Positions 27,358-36,982 of a DNA stretch of 64,000 bases are shown here, piece after piece. The notes beneath the pieces are model-generated. The model searched no databases and was not told where the DNA came from. It saw only the letters and a list, made by a program, of their open reading frames with translations. The position numbers were made by a program, and so were the translations under genes. Position 1 is the stretch's first letter, and each line of letters opens with the position of its first letter. Source of the DNA: Candidatus Poribacteria bacterium (lineage in GTDB: Bacteria; Poribacteria; WGA-4E; WGA-3G); NCBI GenBank assembly GCA_012270865.1, contig JAAXHL010000132.1, positions 1 through 64,000 of the forward strand. Reading direction: 5' to 3'.

Positions 27358-28332
27358 TCACTCACCTCTATCAACCAACCATAAATCTCCCTGACTGACC
27401 GTGGCGAGACGCTTCAGCATCACGGCACCCGGGAAATTCGGAGACATCCCGGTACCCATAGCGAAGATGCGCCCGTTACCTGTCGCGTATTCACCGATAA
27501 GCGTCAGATCCGGTCCCTCAATAGTCGTCGGAATGCCGTCACTGAAGAGAACGACAAGCGTCGGACCCGTTTCAGCGATCTTTGTCAATGCCGTTAGCAT
27601 ATCGTGGTCCGTCCCTTTCCTGTGGATTTGGGATTGGATGTCCGCGAGATAGCTTGACGACGCAGCAACTGCCTGATCCGTCACAGGCACAAAGTTTTCC
27701 TGATAAACGACGAGTTCCGTGCTGAATGCCATGATGTTGAAACTGTCGTGCGGTTCAAGGAAAGTCAGCGAGTCCCGCATGAGATCTATAACCTTCTTAA
27801 GTTTATACGGTGGGAGGTCCTGCATACTGTTTGACAAGTCCACGCAATAGATAATCCGCTGTGCTCCCTCTTGCGCTTCGATGAACTTCACTAACCGACT
27901 TTTATACCGAGTTTCAACTTTCTCCTCTTTCACAAATGGACGGTCGATGACTTTCTGGACGCGCGGTACATCTTTGAATTCGACCGCTGTCGCTGTCGGT
28001 CCGATAGGTTCACCCAAGGTGTCGCTCTCAAATTGCTGGAACGGCGCGGGATCCGCCGCAGAAACCACACCTCGGTTACTGACAGGTGCATTACTTGTGA
28101 GGATTTTGAGGCGTTGCTGGCTCACTTCGCGCGTCCTTTTCTGGACAACTTGCGCACGTTTCGGCGGCGTTACGCGTCTGACTTTCGGTTTCTCTTGCCT
28201 GACAAACAGCGCATTGATGCTTGAATCCTCACGCATCGGTGCCGTGCCAAACCAATAGAAGAGACCAAGCACCCCAACGCCGAGGTGTAATAGAACTGAA
28301 ATAAGGAACGCCTTACTGGATTTCGACTTCAT
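27358..28332 (-). CDS. Membrane-anchored VWA-domain protein with TonB-like N-terminus
   Basis: 324 residues. One hydrophobic segment (about 9-28, FLISVLLHLGVGVLGLFYWF) is followed by a basic and proline-rich stretch (KPKVRRVTPPKRAQVVQKR), as in TonB or VirB10-like periplasmic linkers. A VWA domain then starts near residue 158 (IIYCVDLSNSMQDLPP); its MIDAS has DLSNS in place of DxSGS, with later IMAFSTELV and VVLFSDGIP. The DxSxS pattern is kept. The ligand is unknown. It precedes the SWIM-SNF2 gene by 13 nt on the same strand and follows the endonuclease gene by 30 nt. Confidence 0.75.
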   Translation of the reverse strand: MKSKSSKAFLISVLLHLGVGVLGLFYWFGTAPMREDSSINALFVRQEKPKVRRVTPPKRAQVVQKRTREVSQQRLKILTSNAPVSNRGVVSAADPAPFQQFESDTLGEPIGPTATAVEFKDVPRVQKVIDRPFVKEEKVETRYKSRLVKFIEAQEGAQRIIYCVDLSNSMQDLPPYKLKKVIDLMRDSLTFLEPHDSFNIMAFSTELVVYQENFVPVTDQAVAASSSYLADIQSQIHRKGTDHDMLTALTKIAETGPTLVVLFSDGIPTTIEGPDLTLIGEYATGNGRIFAMGTGMSPNFPGAVMLKRLATVSQGDLWLVDRGE

Positions 28333-28362
28333 TTTTTTACTTTCTAATTACCAAATCTAAGG

Positions 28363-29418
28363 TTACCAAAAATCAAGGGGTGATAAGTGATCATAGCCAC
28401 GTTCTTTAAAAAAATCGTCAAATTCTGAGGTGGTTGAAGGGAACTCAATCTTTATTTCATTTGCGAGTTTTTGCAATATTTTATTGCCAATTAGTTCAGA
28501 CGATTGTCCACGCAAGGCTTTCTCGTACCATTCGTCGAGTTCATCCTCGGTTATTATACTTTGGATTCGATTGGCACTGCCAAATTGTTGTAGGACAGAT
28601 ACAAGGATATCTTTCTCAGATTCTTTACAGACAATGATTATTCGATCTGCGGAAATCGTGCTACTTATATCCTCAATGGTTGTAGGTGTTAGAGATATGT
28701 GCTTTATCTGGATTGCCACTCCAAAATTTGCCCACATATCAAGACCTCTGTCCGCTGCGTTAGTAACACCTACCCGATAAACTTTTGCTGTTTGATATAG
28801 TTCTGGCGTATCTTCGGACAATCCCAGTACCTTTTCCGTAAAATCAGAAAACTCGCTAAGAATGGTATTGTTGATGTTGTTGATATGCACTCCAATTTTT
28901 ACGTCAAGGACCTCCAACAGTGTTGAGAACAAGGCATAAACTACAATTTCAAATATCTTATCAACGCTTCGTGAGAGCCCGGGGTCCCGAGTAAAACTGT
29001 CTATAAAATTTCTTAAGAAAAAAGAAGTCCTATCTGCTTGTAAAACGATAGATAGACCCGATGACATTTGGGAAAGCCGATTTCTTAGCGCAGTATAAAT
29101 GTAAACTTCGACTGCACCATTATTATCTCGATTCATTTTCCCCAATTGCCTTAAAACTGTTGGAGGTACAGCATTAGAATTAAAAAGGTCATCTTGGTAT
29201 CTTGCACTTGATGTAGAGACCCGTCCAATAAACCTGAGAGAAATTGCATCTCGCCATTTTCTTGAAGGTGTTCGGTAAGTTTCCAAGTCGCCAAGGTCTA
29301 TGTCTCGCTCAATCCTATCTCTCCGAAGTATCTCCGCAATTTGTATCGGTTTATAGAAATGGACTCTGGCTTTCCTGATAACAGTGTCAAGGTGATCTTT
29401 GGCTATTTTATTCTCCAT
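28363..29418 (-). CDS. HaeII-like type II restriction endonuclease
   Basis: 351 residues. It matches the HaeII family as I remember it: RVHFYKPIQIAEIL near the start, RKWRDAISLRF, the conserved GRVSTSSARYQDDLF, SVDKIFEIVVYALFS and RVGVTNAADRGLDMWANFG with AIQIKHISL, the likely PD-(D/E)xK metal site, and SADRIIIVCK later. HaeII recognises RGCGCY and cleaves before the final Y (family knowledge); the sequence specificity here is inferred. Its start codon overlaps the stop of the upstream cytosine methyltransferase gene (TAATG), the usual way of translating methylase before nuclease. Base composition is somewhat more AT-rich than that of neighbours, which fits transfer. Confidence 0.85.
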   Translation of the reverse strand: MENKIAKDHLDTVIRKARVHFYKPIQIAEILRRDRIERDIDLGDLETYRTPSRKWRDAISLRFIGRVSTSSARYQDDLFNSNAVPPTVLRQLGKMNRDNNGAVEVYIYTALRNRLSQMSSGLSIVLQADRTSFFLRNFIDSFTRDPGLSRSVDKIFEIVVYALFSTLLEVLDVKIGVHINNINNTILSEFSDFTEKVLGLSEDTPELYQTAKVYRVGVTNAADRGLDMWANFGVAIQIKHISLTPTTIEDISSTISADRIIIVCKESEKDILVSVLQQFGSANRIQSIITEDELDEWYEKALRGQSSELIGNKILQKLANEIKIEFPSTTSEFDDFFKERGYDHLSPLDFW

Positions 29419-30395
29419 TAGGTATAAGTATGGATTTGGTTTTCAAAAAGGAGCAATTGTTCCTCAAGTCGTATCATCGGTTTACGTTGTCGCAGTGCCT
29501 CCAGCATTTTTTCTGCAATGGCGTGGACAACAGGCACAGCGACACTATTTCCGGTCTGTTTTCTAATCTGCATCATGTTGCCCACAATTTCAAAGTCTTC
29601 AGGAAACCCTTGTAGACGAAGCATTTCCCTACCCGAGAGCCGCCGAACACCGTTCACCAAAAGGTAGTTATAGGAGGCATTGGCTCTTAGCGCACACGAG
29701 AAGGGTAAAACCGAAATATTGCCCCCTTTATTTTCATGCCAGACAGATGGGAAAAACGGTGTGCCTTTGCATTTTTCACGTCGCGATGTTTGAATACGCT
29801 CTGAGGCAAATAGACTCGGTTCAATTGCTTCGTCAGGTTCTAATACCTCTGAGAGTGGTTTGTACGAGCCAATAGACTTCGGAAACGCAAATGCTATCGG
29901 GTCGAGAAACCCAACAATGAAAATCCGTTCCCGCTTTTGTGGCAGTCCGAAGTCCAGAGCATTCAATACCGCGTGATAGGTGGTATAGCCTAATCGTGAC
30001 AACTGTTCTTGTATAACCGCGAAGGTTTGCCCCTTATCATGTGTAAGCAGCTGCTTGACATTTTCAAGGAGGAACGCACTCGGCTGCTTCTCTTTCAAAA
30101 TCCGAACGATGTCAAAAAACAGTGTACCGCGCGTGTCCTCAAAACCTTGCTTATCCCCGATAATGCTAAAAGGTTGACACGGGAAACCTGCTAATAAAAT
30201 ATCGTGGTCCGGGATGTCGGTTTCTTTAATTTCGGTTATGTCACCCGCAGGTGTCTCGCCAAAGTTATATGTGTAAGTCTGCTGGGCGTGTTTATCCCAT
30301 TCGGAACTAAACACGCATGTTCCGCCCAACTTCTCAAATGGAATCCGGATCCCACCTATTCCAGCAAAGAGGTCAATGAAGTTAAATTTGTCCAT
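29418..30395 (-). CDS. C5-cytosine DNA methyltransferase (modification partner of the HaeII-like enzyme)
   Basis: 325 residues with the full set of m5C motifs: motif I FIDLFAGIGGIRI (7-19), motif IV FPCQPFS with the catalytic Cys73, motif VI FLLENVK (Glu111-Asn-Val), motif VIII LPQKRERIFIVG near 151-162, motif IX RRLSGREMLRLQGFP and motif X QTGNSVAVPV. The target-recognition region lies between motifs VIII and IX. It would methylate cytosine in RGCGCY if it partners the HaeII-like nuclease (inference). The start at 30395 is taken because motif I lies right after it; an upstream frame to 30479 has no support. The stop overlaps the nuclease start. Confidence 0.92.
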   Translation of the reverse strand: MDKFNFIDLFAGIGGIRIPFEKLGGTCVFSSEWDKHAQQTYTYNFGETPAGDITEIKETDIPDHDILLAGFPCQPFSIIGDKQGFEDTRGTLFFDIVRILKEKQPSAFLLENVKQLLTHDKGQTFAVIQEQLSRLGYTTYHAVLNALDFGLPQKRERIFIVGFLDPIAFAFPKSIGSYKPLSEVLEPDEAIEPSLFASERIQTSRREKCKGTPFFPSVWHENKGGNISVLPFSCALRANASYNYLLVNGVRRLSGREMLRLQGFPEDFEIVGNMMQIRKQTGNSVAVPVVHAIAEKMLEALRQRKPMIRLEEQLLLFENQIHTYT

Positions 30396-30512
30396 TCTGC
30401 ATAGAGTATAGCATGTTTTATCGACTGCGTCAAATTTTCTAATGTCTCTGTACACGACATGACAAACATAGGTGGGCACAAAACCCGCCTATACACATCC
30501 AAACGGCATCAT

Positions 30513-33500
30513 CTACCGCATTGACATCTGCTCTTTCGTCTTCAATTTCCGACGCAGCACGACACCCCACTGCCCAACAACCCACAACGCTTTGCCATCT
30601 TTGGAACGCGTGATAACATACAGATTATTATCAATATCGGTATGCTCCTGTTCCCACGTCTCACCGCCATCGGTTGAGCGCACAATGGTCCCTTCGTTGC
30701 CGACCGCATAGACATCCTGTTCGGAGATCGCAACGACACCGTGAAGGTCTTTCGGAATGCCAGTCAATTTAGGTTCCCACGTGAAGCCACCGTCGGTCGT
30801 CCTTAGCACAATACCGGACTCACCCGCTGCCCATCCCTTCCGTTTCGTGATAAATGAAACAGCGTTGAGATCGTAGGTGACTTTCGATTCATGCATCTTC
30901 CAATACGCGCCACCGTTGATAGTCCGTTGGACCACACCACCTTGTCCGACAGCCCAACCGAGGGGCGCGAATTTCATATCCACACTCAGGAGCCTGTCAT
31001 TCGCAGTCGTACGCTGCTGCGTCCATGTCGGACCGCCGTCTTTGTTATGGATAATATCCCCAAATTGACCGACTGCCCAACCTTCAGAGAATTTACCAAA
31101 AGCGACATCGTTCAGTGAGAAATTCCCCGACGGATCGCCTTCCATAAACGGCGGACGTTCAGGTGTGTCACCTGCTGTCCACGTCTCGCCATCTGTCGTA
31201 TACAACACGGTGCCGTCGCGTTGCATTGCCCAACCCCATTTCGGTTCTAAGCTCGCGAAGTGTACACCGATGAGACGTTGACGCGTCCGAGTCAGAATCG
31301 TTTCCCACGTCTGTCCACCGTCTTGTGTCTCCCATAGCACGCCACCGTCGCCTGCGATCCAACCGTTTTTATCATCGTAGAAGAGCACCTCTCGGAAATT
31401 ATTAGCCTGCTGTTCACCGGGTTGCCGTTCCCAGGTCTCACCACCGTTTGTGGAACGATAGATACTACCGGCACTCCCGACTGCCCATGCGTGTTCTGCA
31501 TCAAGGAAGTACACACTCGCAATGCGGCGATCACCACCGCGTCTACGTCTTCGAGGTTCAGGAGGCGGTGGCGGTTGTTGCTGTCTTGGCGGCGGAGGGT
31601 TCGCACGTTCAGCATTCGGCGGGAGTTCACCCTCAGGCGCGAGACGACCCGAACGTTGTCTCTCCGCTCGAACTCGATTTTGAATCTCTTCTGGCGTTTC
31701 GTCATAAGTTAACGTCGGTCCCTCTGTAACATCTTCTTCCGTCTTTTCTTCTGTTTCTGCCTCAGGTTCTTCAGAGAACTCCGGATTCGCCTGTTCCATA
31801 AACATACTGAACAGATGATCTTCGGTATTGCTGCCTGTACGAACAGGAACAGATTTCCAAGTCACGCCTCGGTCTTCGGTGATATAGGCACCACCGCCGC
31901 CGAGGCCCCAAGCGTCCGTATCCGAACGGAAGGTAACACGCTGCAAACCGCGTGTGCTTTCTGATGTGGTTTGCAACCGCCAAGTTTCCCCACCATCTGC
32001 AGTAAGTAAAGAGTTCCCGTTACCGAGAACCACCCACCCATTGTTCTCATCGGCAAAGTGGACAGCCACACCCGGTTGATTCGTCTTCGCCTGAATTTTC
32101 CAATAGTTACCCCCGTCAACAGTATGCAGGATGAACCCGCCATCTCGACGTTGAGGTGTCACTGCCCAACCTACCTGACTGTTGATGAAATGTAGGTCGG
32201 TGATACCCGCTGTTGTCGTGCCAGTTTTTTGGATTTTCCATGTCTTTCCGGCATCTGTCGTATGCAGGGTTTGACCAATCGAGGCACCGAGCCATCCTTC
32301 GTTAGCATTTAAGAAATACATCGTGCTAACGCGAGGCAAGTTCTGCTTCGTCGATTGAAGGATCGGTTTCCACGTTTCGCCACCGTCTTCGGTCTGGAGT
32401 AAGACCCCAGAACCGAGCACTCTACCGTGTTTCGCGTCAACGAATTCCACTTCACGCAAATTCTCACTGACACCGCTATGTTGCGGAAGCCACGTTTGCC
32501 CGCCGTCTGTTGTATGCGCGATGGCACCATCTGACCCGACTGCCCAACCGTTCTCCGTATCTACGAAATGCGTATCCGAGAAATTGGTGCGCCATGCCGC
32601 CTGACGGATAATGTCCCAATGATAGACAACAGGTTCAATCTGTACCTCAACTTCCTCGATAACTTCGGGCTCCTCTGCAACCGGAGGTAATTTCGCAGGC
32701 AGTTGTGCCTCTTCAACCGAGTAGCGCATCGCAATGCCACCCTTACCAACCGCGACAACACCATCAGGCGAGAGTGCAAGACCGTAAAGGTCGTTTTCGG
32801 TACCGCTCTCCTGCATTTCCCACTTCTTCCCACCATTGAGAGTCGTCAGCATCACGCCGTCATCACCGACGATTAGACCGTGTTGTGTATCCGCGAAATA
32901 GAGTTTATTCAAATTTTCTTGGGTGCCGCTGCGTTGGAAGTTCCATCTCTGACCACCGTCTTTTGTGTGTAAAATCTCGCCAAACTGCCCGACAATCCAC
33001 CCTGTGTTTTCATCTGCAAAATAGACCCCATAGAGTTCGTTGAAGGTACCGGTGGTCTGCTGCGTCCATGTTAGACCGCCGTCTTCCGTTGCAAGGCAGA
33101 CACCGGGCCATCCGATCGCCCAACCCCTTTTCTCGTCAAGAAAAAAGACACCCTTCAGCATCAAAGAAAGAAAATCGCCTGTCGCAGTCTGGGGCAGCCA
33201 TGTTTTGCCACCATCAATCGTATGTATGATACTACCGAGATCCCCGACGATCCAACCGACTTCAGGACTCACAAAATGAACAGCACGGAGCGTGAAAGAG
33301 GAAGGTCCGCGTTGACGTTCCCAATTCGTACCGCCATCATTGGTATGAACGATCAGCCCACGGTCACCGACTGCCCAACCGTGTTTATCTGTCGCAAAAT
33401 AGATATTCCAAATACCGTCCCAGATATCCGTTTCGAGTTCAGTCCAGGTCTGTCCACCATCGTTACTCATCGCCATCGTGCCGCGCCTGCCGACTGCAAT

Positions 33501-34622
33501 CGCACGGTTAGCATCCGTAAACTGGACGTTCTGTAAATCGTTCGCTGTCGTTCCGCTCGTCATCTCCCATGTCGCACCCGCATCCGTTGTGTGTAGAATC
33601 GTACCAAACCATCCAACTGCCCACGCCTCTGTCGGTGTCGTAAACTGGATACTCGTCAAATTGTTTTCGGTACCGCTCTCCATCAATTGCCAATTGTCTC
33701 CACCGTCTTGCGTCCGTGTGATGAAACCGACATCCGCCACAGCGATCCCATAATTTTCATCTGTGAAGTGAATGCTATTGACCGTATCTCGAACGTGTCC
33801 ATTGATCAGAGGAATACGACTGTCTTGACGCGTCCAATTGATACCGCTGTTGGTCGTATGGAAAATAGAGCCGTCGCTGCCGACGATCCAACCTTCGTTG
33901 TCACTAACGAAAAAGACCTGCTTATTGTCATTGATCATACGATCGCGTTCACCTTCAAAGCGGTTGCTCTGTTCTCGCCACGATTTACCACCATTCTGGG
34001 TATGAAAAATCCTATCGTGCGTCCCGACGACCCAACCTTTTGAATTATTGACGAACCAGACCCCGTTAAGCATAAATTCGCTGACATACTCGAAACGTTT
34101 CCAATCTTTACCGCCGTTTTTAGTATAGAGAACATCCGAATCTTCGCCAACAATCCAACCCTCTTTTGAGTTCGCAAAATAGACATCAAGGAGCATCGCG
34201 GAGGTACCGCTCTTTTGCAGTGTCCAATGTTTACCGCCATCGTCAGTCGTTGCTATTAACCCTTCATCACCGACTGCCCAACCGTTGTTCACGTTTGTAA
34301 AATAAACCGCTTTGAAATCCAACGAGGCATCAGGCATACGAAACCCTGGGCTTGTTGTATCGACTTCCTGCTGCTTCCACGTCTTTCCGCCATCTGCCGT
34401 ATGGACTATCAGACCCCCCTCGCCGACAATCCATCCCTGTCTGTGGTTGACAAAGTGAAGATCTGTGAAATGTGTCTCCCAATCTGCTTTCCGCGTCGCC
34501 TCCATCTTGACACAGCCGTTAAAAAGGAACAGGACACCGAGCAAAAAGGCTATGACAAGACTCCTAAAAGCGAGTGTCGGCTTAAAGAATACGCCAAAAT
34601 TCAAATTCCGTGCTAAGTTCAT
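30513..34622 (-). CDS. Giant YCF48/BNR-repeat lipoprotein
   Basis: 1369 residues. The N-terminus is a lipoprotein signal with Cys37 in LFLFNGC. Nearly the whole chain is made of about 43-45-residue repeats of the pattern GWxVGxxGxIxxTxDGGxTWxxQ, more than 25 by eye, as in photosystem II stability factor YCF48-like and BNR beta-propellers. Two linkers interrupt the array: an acidic one (EEPEVIEEVEVQIEP) near 680 and a Pro/Arg/Gln-rich one (PPPPRQQQPPPPPEPRRRRR) near 1050-1080, so there may be three or four propellers. The start at 34622 has ctggagg upstream. It is likely outer-membrane-anchored and surface-exposed. No ligand is known. A palindrome (34676-34694) sits in its leader. Confidence 0.85.
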   Translation of the reverse strand: MNLARNLNFGVFFKPTLAFRSLVIAFLLGVLFLFNGCVKMEATRKADWETHFTDLHFVNHRQGWIVGEGGLIVHTADGGKTWKQQEVDTTSPGFRMPDASLDFKAVYFTNVNNGWAVGDEGLIATTDDGGKHWTLQKSGTSAMLLDVYFANSKEGWIVGEDSDVLYTKNGGKDWKRFEYVSEFMLNGVWFVNNSKGWVVGTHDRIFHTQNGGKSWREQSNRFEGERDRMINDNKQVFFVSDNEGWIVGSDGSIFHTTNSGINWTRQDSRIPLINGHVRDTVNSIHFTDENYGIAVADVGFITRTQDGGDNWQLMESGTENNLTSIQFTTPTEAWAVGWFGTILHTTDAGATWEMTSGTTANDLQNVQFTDANRAIAVGRRGTMAMSNDGGQTWTELETDIWDGIWNIYFATDKHGWAVGDRGLIVHTNDGGTNWERQRGPSSFTLRAVHFVSPEVGWIVGDLGSIIHTIDGGKTWLPQTATGDFLSLMLKGVFFLDEKRGWAIGWPGVCLATEDGGLTWTQQTTGTFNELYGVYFADENTGWIVGQFGEILHTKDGGQRWNFQRSGTQENLNKLYFADTQHGLIVGDDGVMLTTLNGGKKWEMQESGTENDLYGLALSPDGVVAVGKGGIAMRYSVEEAQLPAKLPPVAEEPEVIEEVEVQIEPVVYHWDIIRQAAWRTNFSDTHFVDTENGWAVGSDGAIAHTTDGGQTWLPQHSGVSENLREVEFVDAKHGRVLGSGVLLQTEDGGETWKPILQSTKQNLPRVSTMYFLNANEGWLGASIGQTLHTTDAGKTWKIQKTGTTTAGITDLHFINSQVGWAVTPQRRDGGFILHTVDGGNYWKIQAKTNQPGVAVHFADENNGWVVLGNGNSLLTADGGETWRLQTTSESTRGLQRVTFRSDTDAWGLGGGGAYITEDRGVTWKSVPVRTGSNTEDHLFSMFMEQANPEFSEEPEAETEEKTEEDVTEGPTLTYDETPEEIQNRVRAERQRSGRLAPEGELPPNAERANPPPPRQQQPPPPPEPRRRRRGGDRRIASVYFLDAEHAWAVGSAGSIYRSTNGGETWERQPGEQQANNFREVLFYDDKNGWIAGDGGVLWETQDGGQTWETILTRTRQRLIGVHFASLEPKWGWAMQRDGTVLYTTDGETWTAGDTPERPPFMEGDPSGNFSLNDVAFGKFSEGWAVGQFGDIIHNKDGGPTWTQQRTTANDRLLSVDMKFAPLGWAVGQGGVVQRTINGGAYWKMHESKVTYDLNAVSFITKRKGWAAGESGIVLRTTDGGFTWEPKLTGIPKDLHGVVAISEQDVYAVGNEGTIVRSTDGGETWEQEHTDIDNNLYVITRSKDGKALWVVGQWGVVLRRKLKTKEQMSMR

Positions 34623-34675
34623 CTTTTCCTCCAGTTGTTGCCTTTTGAAAATTCTTCTCCGTGTTCCTACTGCAG

Positions 34676-34694
34676 GCGAGGTTTGTAACCTCGC
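34676..34694. repeat. Short palindrome gcgaggtttgtaacctcgc
   Basis: Perfect 8-bp arms around TGT in the leader of the YCF48-like gene. It resembles in style the ggtgcggtttggaaccgcacc hairpin inside the MITEs, and may be a REP-like sequence. Confidence 0.6.
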
Positions 34695-34908
34695 TATTGG
34701 AGACTTTACTATCAAATTGAGATTCACACCTACCATACAGCAAATTATAGCAAATTCTGTGCCATTTTATTCCCGGTTTGTTGGCAAGGTATATAGCAAA
34801 AATCGCACAAAACGGGGCATACACCATACCCAATTGCACAAAATCGGGCAAAGTTTAGTAAAAAAACTCCAAATATTTAGACAGGTCCACCCGTTGATTT
34901 GTTCACGT

Positions 34909-35802
34909 CTAATAACCGCTGTTATCACCGAAGAGTCCAGAAAATGCGACAGCAATACCTATTGCGATGACAACGGGCAACGCAATAACGACCACTTGAA
35001 CAACAGCAGAACGCCTACCACCGAGCCTCTGAATTGCTTCTATCTGTCCAACGGGTGTTAAGAATGGCGAGAGCAATAGCAGGACTGCACTCGCTACCGG
35101 AACTTCTTCATAAAAATAGCCGTTCATCCAGATGCCTGCCAACGCAAGTGCTATAACTGGGGATGCCGCGATCGGAAACACGGGCACTTCATCGTCAGGT
35201 CTTAGAAGAAGCGTAATGATCCATATCGCTGCAAAAAGTGCTACCAGAATACCGGCATGCTGTGCTAAGCGTAGACTGCCAGAGATCGCCAGAATTAGCG
35301 CAGTGCCACCAGAGAGTCCGAAATAGACAAACGGACTCCAGCCACCCGACGGCAATAGCGTAAAACTCTGCTGAACTATGTTCCAAAAGATGAAAAACAC
35401 AACGGCGAGGCACACCCACCAGATAAACCCTTCAAGCGGCCCCCACGTATACTTAAACGCAGAATTCAACAGCAGTCGCGGTACAACGATAGATACGATT
35501 ACTTGTGGAATCAAGCGTCTCCATAGCGCGCGATGCCAAAAGACACCTAAAATAAGTCCAATAAGCGCGAGATAGCAGAGCCAATGTACACCCTCTCGTG
35601 GCGGAAACGGTGGAACCCCTTCTAAACCGATGTATCCGACGATGTAACCGATACCCAACGCAACACCGACAAGCCATCCCAAAGACAAACCGTTCCCCGT
35701 CTCAGTCTGATTGCGCGCACTTTTAGCGGCAAGAACAAAGACCCCACCCCCAACGATGGCTGGTAGAAGTAAACCGAGGACAAGCTGCTTGAATATTAAC
35801 AT
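34909..35802 (-). CDS. Multi-spanning membrane protein, unknown function
   Basis: 297 residues, strongly hydrophobic, with about nine predicted transmembrane helices, for example LLLPAIVGGGVFVLA, LSLGWLVGVALGIGYIVGYIG, HAGILVALFAAIWIITLLL and VVQVVVIALPVVIAIGIAVAF. No family motif is recognised. The start at 35802 is preferred over 35850 because the hydrophobic segment begins there and an acaggt site is upstream. It is close to the YceI gene (about 110 nt), with no terminator seen between, so the two may be co-transcribed. An earlier 172-nt gap to the YCF48-like gene is AT-rich and holds nothing I can name. Confidence 0.7.
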   Translation of the reverse strand: MLIFKQLVLGLLLPAIVGGGVFVLAAKSARNQTETGNGLSLGWLVGVALGIGYIVGYIGLEGVPPFPPREGVHWLCYLALIGLILGVFWHRALWRRLIPQVIVSIVVPRLLLNSAFKYTWGPLEGFIWWVCLAVVFFIFWNIVQQSFTLLPSGGWSPFVYFGLSGGTALILAISGSLRLAQHAGILVALFAAIWIITLLLRPDDEVPVFPIAASPVIALALAGIWMNGYFYEEVPVASAVLLLLSPFLTPVGQIEAIQRLGGRRSAVVQVVVIALPVVIAIGIAVAFSGLFGDNSGY

Positions 35803-35913
35803 CGCCGATACCTGTGTTGGCGAGGCGTTTTGCTTGAGGGTTGCCCCCAAGCAACCTCACCAACGAAAGTTTTTTCAGAGCAGGTGCGTCCATAGCGCAT
35901 CGGACACGCGCAC

Positions 35914-36525
35914 CTATGCGTGTTTCGCTTCAATACTGACGATAAGTTGGATTTCGTCACTAACGGGACCGATGCCATAAGTCATACCGAACTCGCTCCG
36001 TTTAATCGTAAAGATGCTCTCAAATCCGATGAGAGATTCACCATCTTTTCCTGTGGCGCGCCCCGTAATTTCGACATCTACTGTGATTGATTTCTTAACA
36101 CCGTGTAACTCAAGATCGCCTGTAACCTCCAACACATCTTCTTTGCCTTCCTTCTCGACGACTTTTGTGCTTTTGAAGGTAATCAACGGAAACTGCTTAG
36201 CACTGAAGAAATCGGAACTCCTGAGATGCTGATCGCGTTTTTCGTTGCCGGTATCAACGCTTGCTGCCTTGACTTCAAATTCCACCGTCCTCTCAGTCAC
36301 AGCGTCTACGCTTATCATGATTTTACCAGTGAATTCGTTGAATCTGCCATAATTGTAACTAACGTCATTATGTTTTGCGCGGAAAAGTATCATTGAATGG
36401 ACGGTATCAATTTCATAGTGCGTTATACCCATAGGCTGCGTAATACCGACAAAACCGAGAAGTAGTAAAACCACAAGGCTGCCGATACTGAAAACCTGCA
36501 AATTCCGTCCTAAATCCATTTTCAT
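35914..36525 (-). CDS. YceI family protein
   Basis: 203 residues. A signal anchor (GSLVVLLLLGFVGITQPMG) precedes a lipocalin-like YceI beta-barrel with the usual landmarks: HYEIDTVHSMILFRAKH at the start, FNEFTGKIMIS, NEKRDQHLRSSDFFSAKQFP, ITFKSTKV, GDLELHGVKKSITVDVEI and a FTIKRSEFGMTYGIG finish. Family members bind polyisoprenoids or amphiphiles in the periplasm, and the exact role is unknown. The start at 36525 is supported by ggagat nine nt upstream; an ATG six nt later is possible. Upstream (36526-36982) are the MITE and the promoter of the divergent cytochrome c-WD40 gene. Confidence 0.9.
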   Translation of the reverse strand: MKMDLGRNLQVFSIGSLVVLLLLGFVGITQPMGITHYEIDTVHSMILFRAKHNDVSYNYGRFNEFTGKIMISVDAVTERTVEFEVKAASVDTGNEKRDQHLRSSDFFSAKQFPLITFKSTKVVEKEGKEDVLEVTGDLELHGVKKSITVDVEITGRATGKDGESLIGFESIFTIKRSEFGMTYGIGPVSDEIQLIVSIEAKHA

Positions 36526-36701
36526 TGAAAATATCTCCTTTTTTTCTTAAGTTTTAGGAAAAAATGTGTCTATTACACAAACAGAACAAGTATAACGTGT
36601 TTTTCAAAACCTGTCAACGAAAATTAGCGATTTCTGATCCTGATAACTGAAAGGCGATGCAGTCACTATACTGGTAACTGACGATCTCTATCTTGAATCC
36701 C

Positions 36702-36841
36702 AGGGCTATTTAGTTCTCGGTTTTTTCGTCCAATTTTGAACACCCAGGGCCGGTAGGTGCGGTTTGGAACCGCACCGGAACTGAAAAGAAAATTCAGAAA
36801 TTTAGAAAATCTGATGATTTGTTTAAAACTAAATCACCCTG
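36702..36841 (+). mobile_element. MITE copy 2 with 9-bp target duplication
   Basis: Terminal repeats CAGGGCTATTTAGTT (from 36702) and AACTAAATCACCCTG (to 36841) match those at 19698. Exact duplications of cttgaatcc flank it (36693-36701 and 36842-36850). Over about 140 bp it differs from copy 1 at only about two positions by eye, suggesting recent activity. The element is non-coding. Confidence 0.92.
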
Positions 36842-36859
36842 CTTGAATCCGATTTTTTC

Positions 36860-36889
36860 TTGAATTTCGTTATAAAAATGTGATATAAT
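36860..36889 (+). promoter_or_regulatory. Sigma-70-like promoter of the cytochrome c-WD40-HMA gene
   Basis: TTGAAT (36860-36865) and a perfect TATAAT (36884-36889) are 18 bp apart. The promoter begins ten bases after the second MITE target duplication. The gene starts at 36983. Confidence 0.6.
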
Positions 36890-36982
36890 TATCAAGAAAA
36901 TATGTCAAGTGCAACATTTTGATACAGCGAACTATAGCACCTCACCTTGATAAATGGATAAATGGGAGGATTTCCGACGAAT

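Noticed and set aside
29430..29615. Small plus-strand frame over the methyltransferase 3' end
   Set aside because: It lies wholly inside the methyltransferase gene on the opposite strand and resembles no known protein.
34465..35061. Plus-strand open frame across the YCF48 leader and the membrane protein
   Set aside because: It overlaps two better supported minus-strand genes, has no family match and no ribosome site.
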